Assembly (NCBI RefSeq): GCF_017591435.1
Contig: NC_059296.1
Span: forward strand, 4,352,501 to 4,416,500
Direction of reading: 5' to 3'
Origin: Portunus trituberculatus
Taxonomy: Eukaryota; Arthropoda; Malacostraca; Decapoda; Portunidae
DNA: 64,000 nt
In this document: piece by piece, positions 1 to 11,264 of the stretch
Layout of the letters: each line of letters opens with the position of its first letter
How positions within the stretch are numbered: the stretch's first letter is position 1
The notes under the pieces: generated by a model
Database searches by the model: none
The model's input: only the letters and a program-made list of their open reading frames with translations
What the model was told of the DNA's origin: nothing
Program-made: the position numbers and the translations under genes

Positions 1-110
1 GGAAGAGGAGGAAGAGGACTAAAAGGAGGAAAACTTGGCTTATTTTTTTCTTTCTTTAGGAGACGAAAAATAGTTACTTGAAAATAAAGAAAGCGAAGAG
101 GCGACTGGGT

Positions 111-237
<127 letters not shown>

Positions 238-286
238 CAATAATTCCACCTCACGACCGCCATGTCCACCATAATCAAAAGAATAT

Positions 287-307
287 TGTTACGGCTCGCC
301 CGTAACA
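287..307 (+). other. Terminal hairpin of the LTR
   Basis: The first 21 bases form a perfect 8-bp inverted repeat (TGTTACGG / CCGTAACA) around a 5-base CTCGC loop. The same heptamer is repeated in inverted form at the far end of the element. Confidence 0.6.
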
Positions 308-366
308 TACTCTACTACCATCACCTCCTCCGCTTGTTACCTCGTTCGCCACCTCTCCGCCTCACC

Positions 367-438
367 TTCCATGTCACCGTCTCGTGAACCTTCCACGCCA
401 CCGTCTCATGAACCCTCCACGTCACCGTTTCATGAAGC
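367..438 (+). repeat. Three imperfect 24-bp tandem repeats inside the LTR
   Basis: Units start at about 367, 391 and 415. Each contains a CACG/CATG-C-CACCGT core followed by CATGAA or CGTGAA. In U3 such repeats often act as enhancers, which is inference here. Confidence 0.7.
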
Positions 439-618
439 CCCGCTACTGTGCCGAAGTTGAATTCACGCGGCTTTCTGGAAAGCAAGTTCAGTTCCAGGCC
501 TCAACCAGTGAACACAACGCCTCTTGGGTCTACCGTGGGATCAACCATCACCCAGCACTTCACCACTGCGACATCGCATAAGTATCACTTCCCCTCGTCC
601 GTGTTTTCCACGTTGCCT

Positions 619-627
619 CTATATAGG
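619..627 (+). promoter_or_regulatory. TATA box in the LTR
   Basis: CTATATAGG lies in the middle of the LTR, 153 bp upstream of the ATTAAA signal. It is consistent with a U3 promoter that once drove the retroelement transcript. Confidence 0.45.
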
Positions 628-779
628 ATTAGGATTATTGTTAGGTATTAAGTTGGGTTCTTTATTGTTGTATTTATTACTGTGTTATATGTATATGTGT
701 ATGTCATTTTCCTGTGTTTCATGTTATATATCTGTTTCATGTTTCATGTTATATCTGTGTGTCAATATCATTATGGGTT

Positions 780-785
780 ATTAAA
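780..785 (+). terminator. Polyadenylation-like signal in the LTR
   Basis: ATTAAA, the common variant of AATAAA, lies about 120 bp before the LTR end. Confidence 0.35.
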
Positions 786-928
786 ATAGCTTTTTAAAGT
801 GCCCCCTTTGCATTTCCTCACCAGTTGAACCTGCAGTGTTTTTTTTTATTGTTATTGTTCACCGGCTCCCCGATGCCAATCTTACCAGTTTAACCGGTGA
901 ACGTAACAATATGTGCTGGCAATTCTAA

Positions 929-930
<2 letters not shown>

Positions 931-998
<68 letters not shown>
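931..998. repeat. (GT)n microsatellite
   Basis: Pure GT array of 34 units, 18 bp beyond the 3' target duplication of the LTR. The LTR therefore sits between two GT arrays. Confidence 0.98.
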
Positions 999-1004
<6 letters not shown>

Positions 1005-1137
1005 ATATGTTTAATCATTTTTGGGGTTGCTTTTTATCCATTCCCCTAATTCGACTACGGTTGCATATCCTGCCTTGCATTCCCCTTCTTATCCTTGTCT
1101 TTCCTTCTCTTCCTACCCCCTTCCCTCCCCTTCCATC

Positions 1138-1170
1138 TCCTCCTCCTCCTCCTCCTCCTCCTCCTCCTCT
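1138..1170. repeat. (TCC)n trinucleotide repeat
   Basis: About 11 units within a longer pyrimidine-rich tract (about 1080-1290). Confidence 0.95.
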
Positions 1171-1445
1171 CCATCCCTACACATCCCCTGCTGTGGGTTA
1201 ATCTCCTCTTTTTTTTTCTCTCCTTGACTATAAATTAATTCTCTTTTTTCCAGCTCCCCCTCTCCCTCTCTTTCTTTTCTTATCTCCTCTTTGACCATGC
1301 GGTGAAATCGTACTCTTTTCCTATTGTTGTCGTTTCTCTCTTTTCTTTTTTTTTTATTTTCCTCTCTTTCTCTCTTTGTAAGTGTCTGTGTTAATCCAAA
1401 GTTTCACGTTTTATTTTGTATCACTTGTTTACAGAAGGTTTATGG

Positions 1446-1446
<1 letters not shown>

Positions 1447-1486
<40 letters not shown>
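1447..1486. repeat. (TG)n microsatellite
   Basis: Pure TG array of 20 units. Confidence 0.97.
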
Positions 1487-1487
<1 letters not shown>

Positions 1488-2860
1488 TTCGTTGGGTGGA
1501 TTAGTGAATGGGGTTGTGTGTTTTCAACCATGTCCACCGTGTCTTCCTCCTCCTCCTCTCCTGCGCCTTCTCCTCCTCCTCCTCTTCCTCCTTCTCCACT
1601 TCTATTGGCTCCCTTTCTTCCTTTTTCTTCTACTAATTCAATTCATTTGTTTGCACTGTTCCTGAAGACAAATAAGGATGTACACTGGCAAACCTCACTT
1701 TCTTTACCAACCCTTTACTCGCCCACACTCCTCCGTCCCTCTCCCACTCTCATTCCTTCACTCTCCCTTGCCACACCTTTCCCTCACCTGTGTCATCCTG
1801 CACCCCTGTCACATGCTCTCCCTTGCACACTCTCCTCTCCTCCTCTCTCTCTCTCTTTCTCTGCCCTTCGGACGCTGATCGCTACCATTGTGGGCAGCGA
1901 GGCTCATAATGTGTGATGCTCTGATAGCCACGTAGCTCCCACTTGTTTCTTCCTTCTTTTCCTCCTCATCCTCCTTCTCCTCCTCCTCCTGCTCCTCCTC
2001 CTGCTCTTCCTCCTTCGCGGTCCCGTGAGTCAGAACAAATGAGAGAAAAATACGAAAGTGGAAACAGGGATTATGAGTGAGGGAAAAAAACACAGGCAGA
2101 ATCAATAAACCGTTAAATGCGAGAGGTGGGAATTCGTTCTAGGGGGAAGAGCAGGGGGTGGAAAAAATAGAGAAAGTGGGGTGGGTGTTTTTTTTTCCCT
2201 AGGCACCCTGATACATGATAATCCAATTCGACGATGGAATCACGGGATTATTGCTTTCTTCCTTGCGGGCGGAAATATAAAAGAAATGATAATACATGAG
2301 TGTGGTGCGGGATTTGTCCGAGAGTGGGAGGGAGAGAAAGACAGAGAGAGAGAGATAGAAGAAAAAAAAGGGGCAGTGCATAAATAGCAATTGAAAATGT
2401 TGGAGGCATAGCGCTAAAAGTAGGCATTTTCTTAATTCATTCCATGCTGCTAAAATGTGTGTGTCGGGGGGGGGAGGAAAAAGAAGAAAAGAGAAGAAAG
2501 AAAGAATGGACACAAGAGAGAGGAAGGGAAAAGGAAAGAGTATAGCATGGAGAGGAAAACGAAGATATGTAAGAGATAAAGTAAAATAAAATAAAAAATA
2601 AGGATGTTTTTATATGTGATTGCGCTGAGGTAAGGAGAGGAATGGACGGGGGTGGAAGGGAGCGATGAACAAGGAAGATAACATGACCATGAAAATAACA
2701 TAGGAAAGGATAAAAGTAAAGAAGAGAAAGATAAAAAAGACAAAAATAAAATAATCAAGACACAGACGTAAGAAAGAAAGAACAAAGCAAAATAAGATAA
2801 AGAAACTGACGAAAGAAGAAAGATAAAAGCGAAGAGGAGAGGTGGATGGCATGCATAAAC
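1487..2860. other. No gene seen; pyrimidine-rich then purine-rich sequence
   Basis: The first part (about 1530-2020) is rich in TCC, CTC and TTCC triplets. From about 2300 the bias switches and the + strand is A/G-rich up to about 2860. Open frames on either strand are Ser/Pro/Leu-rich or Glu/Lys-rich reflections of this bias. No splice-bounded exon was found. Confidence 0.7.
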
Positions 2861-5800
2861 CAGATAATGATGATGATGTCACGAGTAATGGAGACACACG
2901 CAGATAAGTAACATCATCATCAACAGTAGTATCTCCCAGGCAGGCGGGGAGCGACATCCAACACCAGGCGGGCTGCGCTCTCAGCACGCTGTATGGGGAT
3001 CGAGTTCGAGGCGGGTGGCGTATCGCAGCCTATCGCCCACGACTTGGCCTCATCTCGATTAGAGGGGCCGCGACCTCTCCCGGCGAGTTACGTGCAACGC
3101 TCACTCCTTCGCCAGATTATTCACCAAGGCCGTCCCATATATAGCTCTTACAATTATATTTCCCGGCGATAAAGTTAATTAAGATGTAAAGTACAAGGTA
3201 CCTCACCTCAGCTTGGTCAGAGAAGGGGACGGGAGGCTGTCGGGAGGAAAGACAAGGAGGGGAATGGGGGAGTAAAAGAAGGGGACGTGCTGGAGGGAGC
3301 AGAGAAGGAAAGGAAGAATGGAGAGGCTGATGGAGTGCGGGAGGTAATGCTTCTCCCAGTCAGGCAGAAGATGCAATAGAGTGGTCAGGCAGATGCAGCG
3401 CGGGTAATAGTCTTAACAGTTAATACCACGAAGCGGCGCAGCGAGACAGAACCGAGGCCGGGAAATCGGCGGAGAGGGGAAGTGGAGGCGCCGATGTTGG
3501 GTCTCGGAGTCAGCGAGGCGTTGTCGAGCGTCCATCTGGCCTCGGCACTGGACGGACCCCGCATTATGCAGTCTTGCCGCGGGAGGATAAGAGTAATGGA
3601 ACATTAATGAAAGGGCAATATTTGAGACCCCGATTTGATAAGGCGGAATTGAAATAGCGGGAACGCGTGGAGGAACTCAGGGTGAGGAAGGGTTCACGGC
3701 GAGTACGAGGAAAGGTAAAATAGGAGAGGGAGAGGAGAGAAGAGAAGGGAGGAAGAAGAGGAAGACTGGCCAGTAAGAGTGAGTGCTGTGCGTGTTGGTC
3801 TGTGCTTGTAAGCCACTTTTTTTTCTCTATACATCGCTGGCTCGCTGAAATGAGAATGTTCCGTCACCCCTCGCAGGGCTCACAAACCACCCTGGTAACC
3901 GGCCTTGCTCTTCCTCATCCTCCCTCCCTCTCTCCTCTCCTTCTCTTCTCCTCTCACTCCTCGGCGCCCCCCAGAAATCACTGACGATTAGCAGGCAAGG
4001 GTCAAAATTCAGGCCCAAGACAAACAGATAAACGAAAGTGATCTACATTTCATACCAGTAATCTCTGTGTTTTAATGAAATACATGAAGATTCACCTCTG
4101 CATTACTCCTTCAACCAGAAATATCAGTGATGATCTGGAAGAAGAGGAAGAAGAGAAAGAGGTGGATGAAGAGCAGCAGGAGGAGGAGGAGGAGGAGGAG
4201 GAGGAGCAGAAGGAGAAGGAGAAGGAGAAGGAGGAGGAGGAGGAAGAGGTGGCAACCATGTTTTTGTGGAGAGGAGAACGTCCGCCGCTTCGAGTACGAT
4301 TGTCTTTCGAGCCATTAATTACCTGAGCAACTGATCTAATTTGGGAGGCGCGTTGGAGCTTGAAGCACTTGATTATAATGAGAGTAAGACACGCTTTTCT
4401 GCGGCGCCATCATATCTGGACAGCCTGCGAGGCGTTACGACGGTGCTTATTATGGCCAAGAGGAGGAGCATAAAAAAGTGTTCCATTCTTTTCCCCGCGG
4501 CCACTTGACTATTGTTAAGGCCGGGCAGGTTGTAAGAGAGCGTTACCTTCATATGCTCTTCCTTCTCCAAGACTCATTCACGTCCTTTTTAATTAAGCTT
4601 CGGAAAAACTCACCAGCGCCAGAGGTTGCCAGTGCCGGGTGCTCCTGAGACGCCGGCACCACAACAGCACGACCCAAGGTTTATGGTGACGGTGACGCTG
4701 CGCTCAGGTTACTTACAACAAGCGTGTCGAGGTTTGTGAGGCTTACACCACTGTAGTAATTTCTGTCCAACCGCGCCACTAGTGAACGACAAGCGGAGGC
4801 TATCAGGAGGCACACGCAAGCAGGCAGGTATGAGGGCAAGCGCAGAGTAGGAAATAAGTAGACACATAAGCTGTTAAGGATTCAGTAAGTGTCTACTTCA
4901 TCGAGGTTGGTGGCTCCTACAGGCTTCTGTTGCACCGTGGTGATGAATTTCTAAGCTTTCAACAAATTGCTCTGTCCTGCGAACTCCTTAACCCATCAGC
5001 CCACCGCGCCCAGACACGAGCACGCCCGCGGCCACGCTGAGATGCTGAGCGTACCTGTGTCACCCTACGAGCAGGCCGACCATTAAACACGGCCTCTGAT
5101 GCTCTTAACTGCAGTGCCATTTTCTTTATTACTGCTTAATTGCACTGGCGGCTAAGTGTTTACGGTGCTGGGAAGGTGGCTTCTGTTGCTGGCTGCTGGT
5201 CGCCCCTCCTAATGCTGGGTGAGATGAAGAGAAGAAAATGCTGTCCACTTGTGTATCAAACATTTTTATACTCGGCTGGAGCTAAATGGTCAAGTGGAGA
5301 ATCATTCTCTCGTGCGTCTCCGCCGTCTGTAAATTAAGTCACCAGGTTTTAACTCGTGCTGTCACTGGATTCCCTTGGTGATACACGCTCTAATTTATTG
5401 ACAATACTCGAGGATTATTGCCGCACTGGTTTTTTTATAAAGAGATGCTTTTACATTACTTTTTTTCACGGCCCTTGTTAATAGTGCATATTTCTGCAGA
5501 CACTTAAGCCAAGCATTCCGTTCGGACACGCTTCTCAAGAGCATATACTGAAAGCGTTTTATCTTTTCCGAATGCCGCCGAGGGTGACGGCGGACAGGCC
5601 GGCCAGTGTGGGCTCTCTTCTTTGTGAGTACCGAGTATGTGGCTTTTAACTAATGAACCATTCGTAATGGCACACGCTATACTATCCCTGCTGGGGACTG
5701 TGTAAGTGGGCAGCAGTCCTCACAACACACTCACATATCAATGAGCACACGTCTTTTGAAAAATATGCATCACAAACTTGGTCTCTTATTTACAAACAAT

Positions 5801-5948
5801 GCACTTGGTTCGTGTTTCTGCTTCTGCCTAACCTGTTTATCTTGACACCGTGACTTTAGCAAATAACACCAAGCGCCAGACTTCAGATAACCACACATGG
5901 GGCGATTAGTGGACGGCTGAGGCAGGGAGGTGGCAGGTGGCAGATGAC
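2861..5948. other. No gene assigned; moderately complex unique sequence
   Basis: This 3-kb stretch has balanced composition and only short Glu-rich (about 4135-4250) and GA-rich (3660-3770) tracts. It holds short frames (for example 5548-5625, starting MPPRVTADR and running into a GTGAGT-like donor) but none has convincing signals at both ends. Blocks at 2940-3185 and 4290-4450 mix GC-rich segments with ATTA motifs and could be regulatory. I see nothing firm. Confidence 0.5.
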
Positions 5949-5992
5949 GGCAGGCAGGCAGGAAGGCAGGAAGGCAGGAAGGCAGGCAGGCA
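5949..5992. repeat. (GGCA)n/(GGAA)n tetranucleotide repeat
   Basis: Eleven tetranucleotide units alternating GGCA and GGAA. Confidence 0.95.
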
Positions 5993-6149
5993 ATGGGTGT
6001 GGCCTAGATATGCAAATACTTGTGTGTTAAAGTTTTCTTCCCTTGAGTGGCTAGCCTGGTCCCTGTTTAATTACCGTACAGGACTTTGGTGCGTTTTAAT
6101 AATCAGCACCAGACTCGCCTTGATGCACATCAATGGCCGCTACTAACGA

Positions 6150-6430
6150 AGGAGGTGCTGAAGTGGTGAGCTGGTGAAGTGGTGATGGTGATGATGATGA
6201 GATGGTGACGGTGGTGGTGAGCTGGAAAGGTGGTGAAATGGGAGAGTAATTAAGTGGTGATGGTGATGATCATGAGGGCAGATGGTGATGGTGGTGATGA
6301 GCTGGAGAGGTGGTGAGTTTGCAAAGTGGTGAGGTGGTGATATCGGTGATGGTGATATAGAGACGTGGTGGTGGTGATGGTGAGGGTGAGGGTGGTGAAA
6401 GGTGGTAGAACGGTGATGGTGATGGCGGCA
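6150..6430. repeat. GTG/GAT-rich degenerate minisatellite, left arm
   Basis: Irregular GGTGATGGTGATGA-type units with recurring GAGCTGGAGAGGTGGTGA blocks at about 6168, 6220 and 6300. The + strand carries the purine-and-T side. The opposite-strand arm follows at 6575-6960. Confidence 0.85.
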
Positions 6431-6574
6431 GCGACATATCGGCTTCCTCGTCGCGCCCGGAGCCTGCCCATTAGCGGAGGCGTCCCGGCGTCTCAAGGCT
6501 GGGGAGTGCTGTGTTTGGTTACAATGAGGCCAGCTCCCTGCAGGTGTTGCAGCTCATTCATGTCAACACCGCTC

Positions 6575-6960
6575 TCTTGCACCATCATCACCACTGTCAT
6601 CATCATTGTCATCATCATTGCATCGTCTCCGTCATTATCACCTTCATCAGTGCTGTCAACATCACCCTTGTCTCCATCATTATCACAACAACCAACACAA
6701 TTATCATCATCGTCATCACCATTATCACATCGTATTCATTATCATCACCCTTCTTGAACATCACCACCGCCATCACCATCACCGTCACTGTCGTCACTAT
6801 CTTCTCCAGCATTATAATTTTATCAGGACAATAACCATCACTATTTCCACCACCATTACCTCGTCTTCGTCATCATCAACCTCATCAACAGAATCATCAT
6901 CACCGCCATCTTTCTTATTATCGTCTCCAGCATAATCATCTTAATCAACACCATCACTGC
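6575..6960. repeat. CAT/CAC-rich degenerate minisatellite, right arm
   Basis: Dense ATC, CATCAC and CATTATC triplets on the + strand, the complement in type of the 6150-6430 arm. The His/Ile/Thr-rich frames here are repeat translations. Confidence 0.85.
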
Positions 6961-7484
6961 CATCTGAGTCCTCGTCAGGATCATCATGCCCTCCAGCGAG
7001 ATGACTGGCTCCCTAATTCTCCCACTTCTGCCTGTATTCTCTGTCAATCCTAGTTGGTTATGGCTAATCTTCTCGCCTCGTCCCTCTCCTATCAGGTTCT
7101 CCGTCTGGTAACTTGGTCTATAAATTCACGAAAATTGAAGGCGTCCGTGGCGATCTCATGCTAGCCCTCACCTGGTATTCAGATCTACTTTTTTAACTTT
7201 CTGAAGCGGTAATAGCTACGACTTTTTTTTTTCTTTCTTATTCCTGCGTTCAGGTATCTCAAGTGAGCTTCTGATGCCTGCCATGGGCCCGAGGTATTAA
7301 GCGTAACGCAGTGTGTTTTCTCAATTGTATGTAATGAAGGGGCAAAAAAGTTGATCCTCTTGAATACTTTACACCTTGCTTGATCAACAAAAAAAAAAAA
7401 AGAAAAAAAAGTCTTGGAAGTTGCTCACACGACTTCTTTGGAGTGACAAAAATCTGGTATCAGCAGGTGCGTGCAAAACGTGCC

Positions 7485-7487
<3 letters not shown>
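6961..7487. other. No gene seen
   Basis: Unique sequence with two A/T homopolymer patches (7223-7233 and 7390-7410). No frame with splice support was found. Confidence 0.6.
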
Positions 7488-7533
<46 letters not shown>

Positions 7534-7541
7534 ACACACAC
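7488..7541. repeat. (AC)n microsatellite
   Basis: AC array interrupted once near its right end (CCC at about 7531). Confidence 0.97.
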
Positions 7542-7639
7542 GTGGAATGAGCTCACGGTTCTAAAATTCTTTGTTCTAAAAGCCACACATGACTTTAGAA
7601 AAAATCATTATAATCATTTTTGCTTTAACGTCCCAGGCA

Positions 7640-7800
7640 CAGAATATCTCAGGAGGAGGAAGAGGAGGAGAAAAGGAAAAAGTGAAGAAGGAAGAGGAAA
7701 AGGAGGAGGTGGTGGTGGAGTTGGAAGAGGCAAGAAGACGAGGAATTGAGTGTGGCTGGTGGTGGATGCCGATAAGGAGAAAGAGGAAAGAAAAGAGGAG
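7640..7800 (+). repeat. Purine-rich GGA/GAAG tract
   Basis: Imperfect GGAGGAAGA-type sequence. The minus-strand Ser/Pro frames across it are compositional. Confidence 0.7.
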
Positions 7801-7815
7801 ATGGCGGCTGTGGTA

Positions 7816-7860
7816 GTGGTGTGTGGGTGGGTGGGTGGGTGTGTGTGTGTGTGTGTGTGT
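7816..7860. repeat. (GTGG)n then (GT)n compound repeat
   Basis: Four GGTG units followed by about 11 GT units. Confidence 0.93.
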
Positions 7861-8048
7861 TCGGTGTGCATGCTTTCGTGGCCTTAGTATGCATGAGAGT
7901 CGCTGATAAGTGGAGTGTTGCACCTCGAGAGAATTTAAGGAGTAGATGAAGGTGCATCTTAAGGGAGCCAGGGAAAGGGGGCCAGCGGCGCCTCTGTACC
8001 GTCGTATTAAGACACAACAGTCATAGCCATTCGCGCATGCAAATCCGT

Positions 8049-8049
<1 letters not shown>

Positions 8050-8120
<71 letters not shown>
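8050..8120. repeat. (AC)n microsatellite
   Basis: Pure AC array of about 35 units. Its right edge enters the 29-bp duplication below. Confidence 0.98.
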
Positions 8121-8126
<6 letters not shown>

Positions 8127-8167
8127 ACATTTTTCCTACACACACACACATGTAAACATTTTTCCTA
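8110..8167. repeat. 29-bp tandem duplication at an (AC)n edge
   Basis: A unit made of AC repeats plus ATGTAAACATTTTTCCTA occurs twice in a row; the non-repetitive part starts at 8121 and again at 8150. This is what slippage that captured flanking DNA would leave. Confidence 0.9.
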
Positions 8168-8297
8168 TTGAAGTAAATATGTGCACAATTAACTACAACA
8201 TATCCATATGTAATGATAAATATCTGAATCTCCATACTCCATTTTTTCTTCCTCCTCGTCTTCCTTCTCTTGTTCATGCTGTCAGTCTTTGTAAACC

Positions 8298-8300
<3 letters not shown>

Positions 8301-8330
<30 letters not shown>
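8301..8330. repeat. (AC)n microsatellite
   Basis: Pure array of 15 units. Confidence 0.97.
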
Positions 8331-8333
<3 letters not shown>

Positions 8334-11048
8334 GCCATACTTCCAACACCACACTTCCAACACATCAGTTTAAAAAAATCATATAGTGAATACAATGGAC
8401 ATCACACAGTCCATTGCAATTCCTAAGAAGCATTATCAACATTAAGTTCCTCATAGTCGAGTCAAAGCAAGCACACTGAATATAATCGGCCTGACGTCTA
8501 TCACTCAGGCCTGGGATGGAGTGTGTCGGGGCCAGCGAATCGGAGAGGGTATCTGCTAGGTCTGTTCTTGAGCGTTGAGCAGCGGCAGGTAATCTGAACT
8601 CGGATTGGAATGCATGAGAGGCGGCAGGTACGTGCCAACACGCTCCGGCCAGCTGCTGGAGCCTCGGAGTAAGTGAAGGGCCGAAGAGACCAGCGAGGAG
8701 GGAGCTTAAGGAGAAGAAAAGACCCAAGAACACACCATACACTATGAACAGTTGGAGTGTTCTGTCGTTTGTATCTCTCAAAACTCCGTCCTCCCCATCT
8801 GCTCGTTTTGTTGTACCCTCTCCCTCTCCCTCCCGCCGGCAGCCGTCAGACCCCAAGCTAGGGTCACCGGGAGGCGTTGCTTGCTTCCCATTTGTTTAAG
8901 TCTCGTCCCTATTGTCCACCATGCCCCCGCCAGGTCCCTGAGTGGTGTGTCACAGAGGCAAGGACGAGAGACGGCCGCGACGCACCTTTCCACCATGGCC
9001 ATGATGGAATCTGAGTTATGGCGGCATTCGTCCTTGCATGGTTTACATTTTGACAGTTATTTTTATTCGCCATTGTTGTAATTCAGACTCGCTTCACAGA
9101 TCTACTGAGTTGTTTGTTTCTTATCTCAAGGGTGACTGACGTATAAGCCCCAAGTGGTTTCCTAAAGGAGACGTGGTCCAGCCTCCTGGTCCTGAGCCGC
9201 GGCTTGTTGTTGGCGCAGCGCCTGCCCGCCCGACAGGTTCCCGAGGTGGTTCTCCAGAGGACGCCTGCACCCGCTTCACCGCCTTTGGTAATATTTTCTC
9301 ATTTGGAACTACTCATGAGCGCCGCGCAGACCGTGCACGAATATGTGAGCCACTTAAATTAATTTTTGACGGTGGCAAGAGTGCGCCCATTCCAAGCCTT
9401 CTGATTTAAAGTTAAGAAAGGCTGAACGTGGGCGGCTGGAATAAATACCTGAAGTTTACTGTGGGCAAGCAGGAAAAGGCAACACCGGCAGAACAAAGTG
9501 ATGATGATGCGATGAAAAATACGGAGACATAAAATGTTATACAGATCTATCTGCTCGCATTAGATTCGGTCTCCTACTTTCAAGGCCGCGACGGACAAAA
9601 CATTTCCAACACGGTTTAATCTTTGCGCATGCATGAGGCGGCGTTCCCCTGAAGGGTAGTGGGTCGTGTCGCCATGAGTATTCTCTGCTCGATGTCCTTC
9701 GTTCAGTGTGGGTCCCGCGGGGTCGCTGCCATCCCAATGGTGCGACGGTGCGGGGTGCCCTTGTCTTCAGGTGACGGTGCAGACAAAGGTAAGTGTCTGC
9801 CTCAGGGGTGTCGCATCATATATCGTGGTCAGGGCTCGGCTGTATCTATGGCAGGGCGTCACCCGGATAGATGAGACGGGTCCAGAGGTCACCACGGCTC
9901 TATGGGGCAACTCGAGAAGGTCTCTCGTGCTTATGGCTAATGTTTATAGCGAGTGTCTGTATCTGTATTAGTGTTGGGGCGGGTATGAAGGGGCGGCGGC
10001 TTCTTACATTCACCGGCAAGAGGGTACGACCTCCTTCATGTTTATCCAACTATTACATTTTAAAAACTTGTCCCACGTCAGATCTCTCGTTTCATTAGGC
10101 GTTACGGCAAAGGGATCATCGGAGGGGGCTTTCCTTGGAGGCCGCGGTGGGTTTGCCGGGAATTCCTCAGACACGCCATTGCCAAGGAACAAAACTGAGT
10201 AGTGAGGAGACTGCCTGTGTAGGTCGGCCTGGCTGGCTGGTGTGAATGGGAAAGACAACCTTTGGTCTGTTACAGCGCCATGTCAAGTAAGGTTATCTTG
10301 CTGGCGAGGGATGGGAGTGCTCGGTAGATTGCACAAAACATCAAGGTCCGGAATTAATATCAAACTAGAGGTGGAGATGGAGATTAAAATGAGGGGGCAG
10401 TTGATAAGAAAAGGAGAGGCATACATAGCGGCTATAAACAGAATATGAAGCGCGGAAGAAAAGCAGTAAAGGAATGGGAGGAATCAGAAACAAGTGAGTA
10501 AATCTCGTGTGTTCCCGGGATAGGTTGCATGGGTTGGCGTGACAGTGAAGGGATGGGGGAAGGACGGCGGCGTGTTACGTGGCAGCGTTGAGAAATGTGC
10601 ATTCGGGGGGAAGTGGAGGTCGACTGGGGAAGGTTGCAACAGAATGAATCTTGGTGACGCTCTCTTATTTTACACTGACAGGGGCACGGCGCTCTCCATT
10701 GTTTACCCTTGTTTTGTTTTTGTTCGAGAGGTTCCCCGAGACGCAAAAGGAGCGGCGAGAATGTTACTGGGAAGGAAATACGTATCTTGAGGAGAGGAAG
10801 GGACGGTGATATTTGCTCTGCCGTGTCCACTGTGTCCGGCGCGGCGGGTTGTGGCGGGTGGGGCTCAGAAATATACAGAACGACGTGAGCATGAGGAAAA
10901 AGAAGTTTGTATGATAATTCTGGAACTTCAGTGAATTCAAACATTTATTTTTATTATTGCTTCATCTTTCCTATTTCATTACAGACTAAAACATTATTCT
11001 ACTTTCATTTATATTTACATTTTAAACAAGATACTTTTTTTTAGGTAA
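8331..11048. other. Mostly unique sequence; one weak exon candidate
   Basis: No array longer than 40 bp in 2.7 kb. Apart from the 9674-9788 candidate I find no frame bounded by splice signals. A 163-aa minus-strand frame (8365-8856) shows no domain and has neither a splice site nor a credible end, so it is not called. Confidence 0.5.
9674..9788 (+). CDS. Possible first coding exon, unknown product
   Basis: An ATG in fair context (GTCGCCATGAG, G at -3) opens a frame beginning MSILCSMSFVQCGSRG and runs 38 codons plus one base to a near-consensus donor (AAAG then GTAAGT at 9789). Codon use is GC-rich at third positions, unlike the flanks. No signal peptide, domain or motif is recognised. A second reading, with an acceptor-like CTTGTCTTCAG at about 9760-9770, would make a very short exon ending at the same donor. 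Nothing downstream in the window can be joined to it with confidence. Chance occurrence is quite possible. Confidence 0.22.
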
Positions 11049-11264
11049 TTAACACCTTCATTATCAGGACGCATTTCTACCTTGAGATTTCTGTACGATT
11101 GGACCATTATATTGACATTAGGAAGGGTCTATGGAAGTGAGAAGATTTATGGTTCACAGTCTTCACTATTCTAATCCCCCACATGAGTTTCTGTAGCTGT
11201 ATAACATCGCCAAAATAGTTAGCAGAATGAATATGCAAACGCGTCATGGTACTGAAAGGGTTGA
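11049..11264 (+). mobile_element. TTAA-terminal MITE, copy 1
   Basis: A 216-bp segment beginning TTAACACCTTCATTA and ending GTACTGAAAGGGTTGA, alignable along its length with 23122-23333 and with the reverse complement of 45316-45529. Shared internal landmarks are TGACATTAGGAAGGGTCTATGG, the (C)CACATGAGTTTCTG block and CAGAATGAATATG. It is non-coding and has lost the last base of the right TTAA. Confidence 0.8.

Larger units (their letters stand above)
287..908 (+). mobile_element. Probable solo LTR of a Ty3/gypsy-like retrotransposon
   Basis: The 622-bp segment begins TGTTACGG and ends ACGTAACA, giving the 5'-TG...CA-3' ends and short terminal inverted repeat (TGTTACG/CGTAACA) expected of an LTR. 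It is flanked by the same four bases, ATAT, at 283-286 and 909-912, which fits a 4-bp target-site duplication. Inside, in order, are three imperfect 24-bp direct repeats (367-438), a TATA box (CTATATAGG, 619-627) and an ATTAAA polyadenylation-like signal (780-785), which is a sensible U3-R-U5 order. No gag or pol frame, primer-binding site or second LTR follows within the window, so a solo LTR left by LTR-LTR recombination is the simplest reading. The gypsy assignment rests only on the 4-bp duplication and the terminal sequence. The strand is set by the TATA-to-polyA order. The short open frames inside (384-784) are not considered genes. Confidence 0.65.

Noticed and set aside
4702..4785. Frame reading VTYNKRVEVCEAYTTVVISVQ
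   Set aside because: Protein-like, but short, with a weak acceptor and an early stop. The complementary strand has an equally good donor-like sequence.
7576..8277. 233-codon minus-strand frame, the longest in the window
   Set aside because: It crosses two GT/AC arrays and a GGA tract, and the non-repeat parts show no domain.
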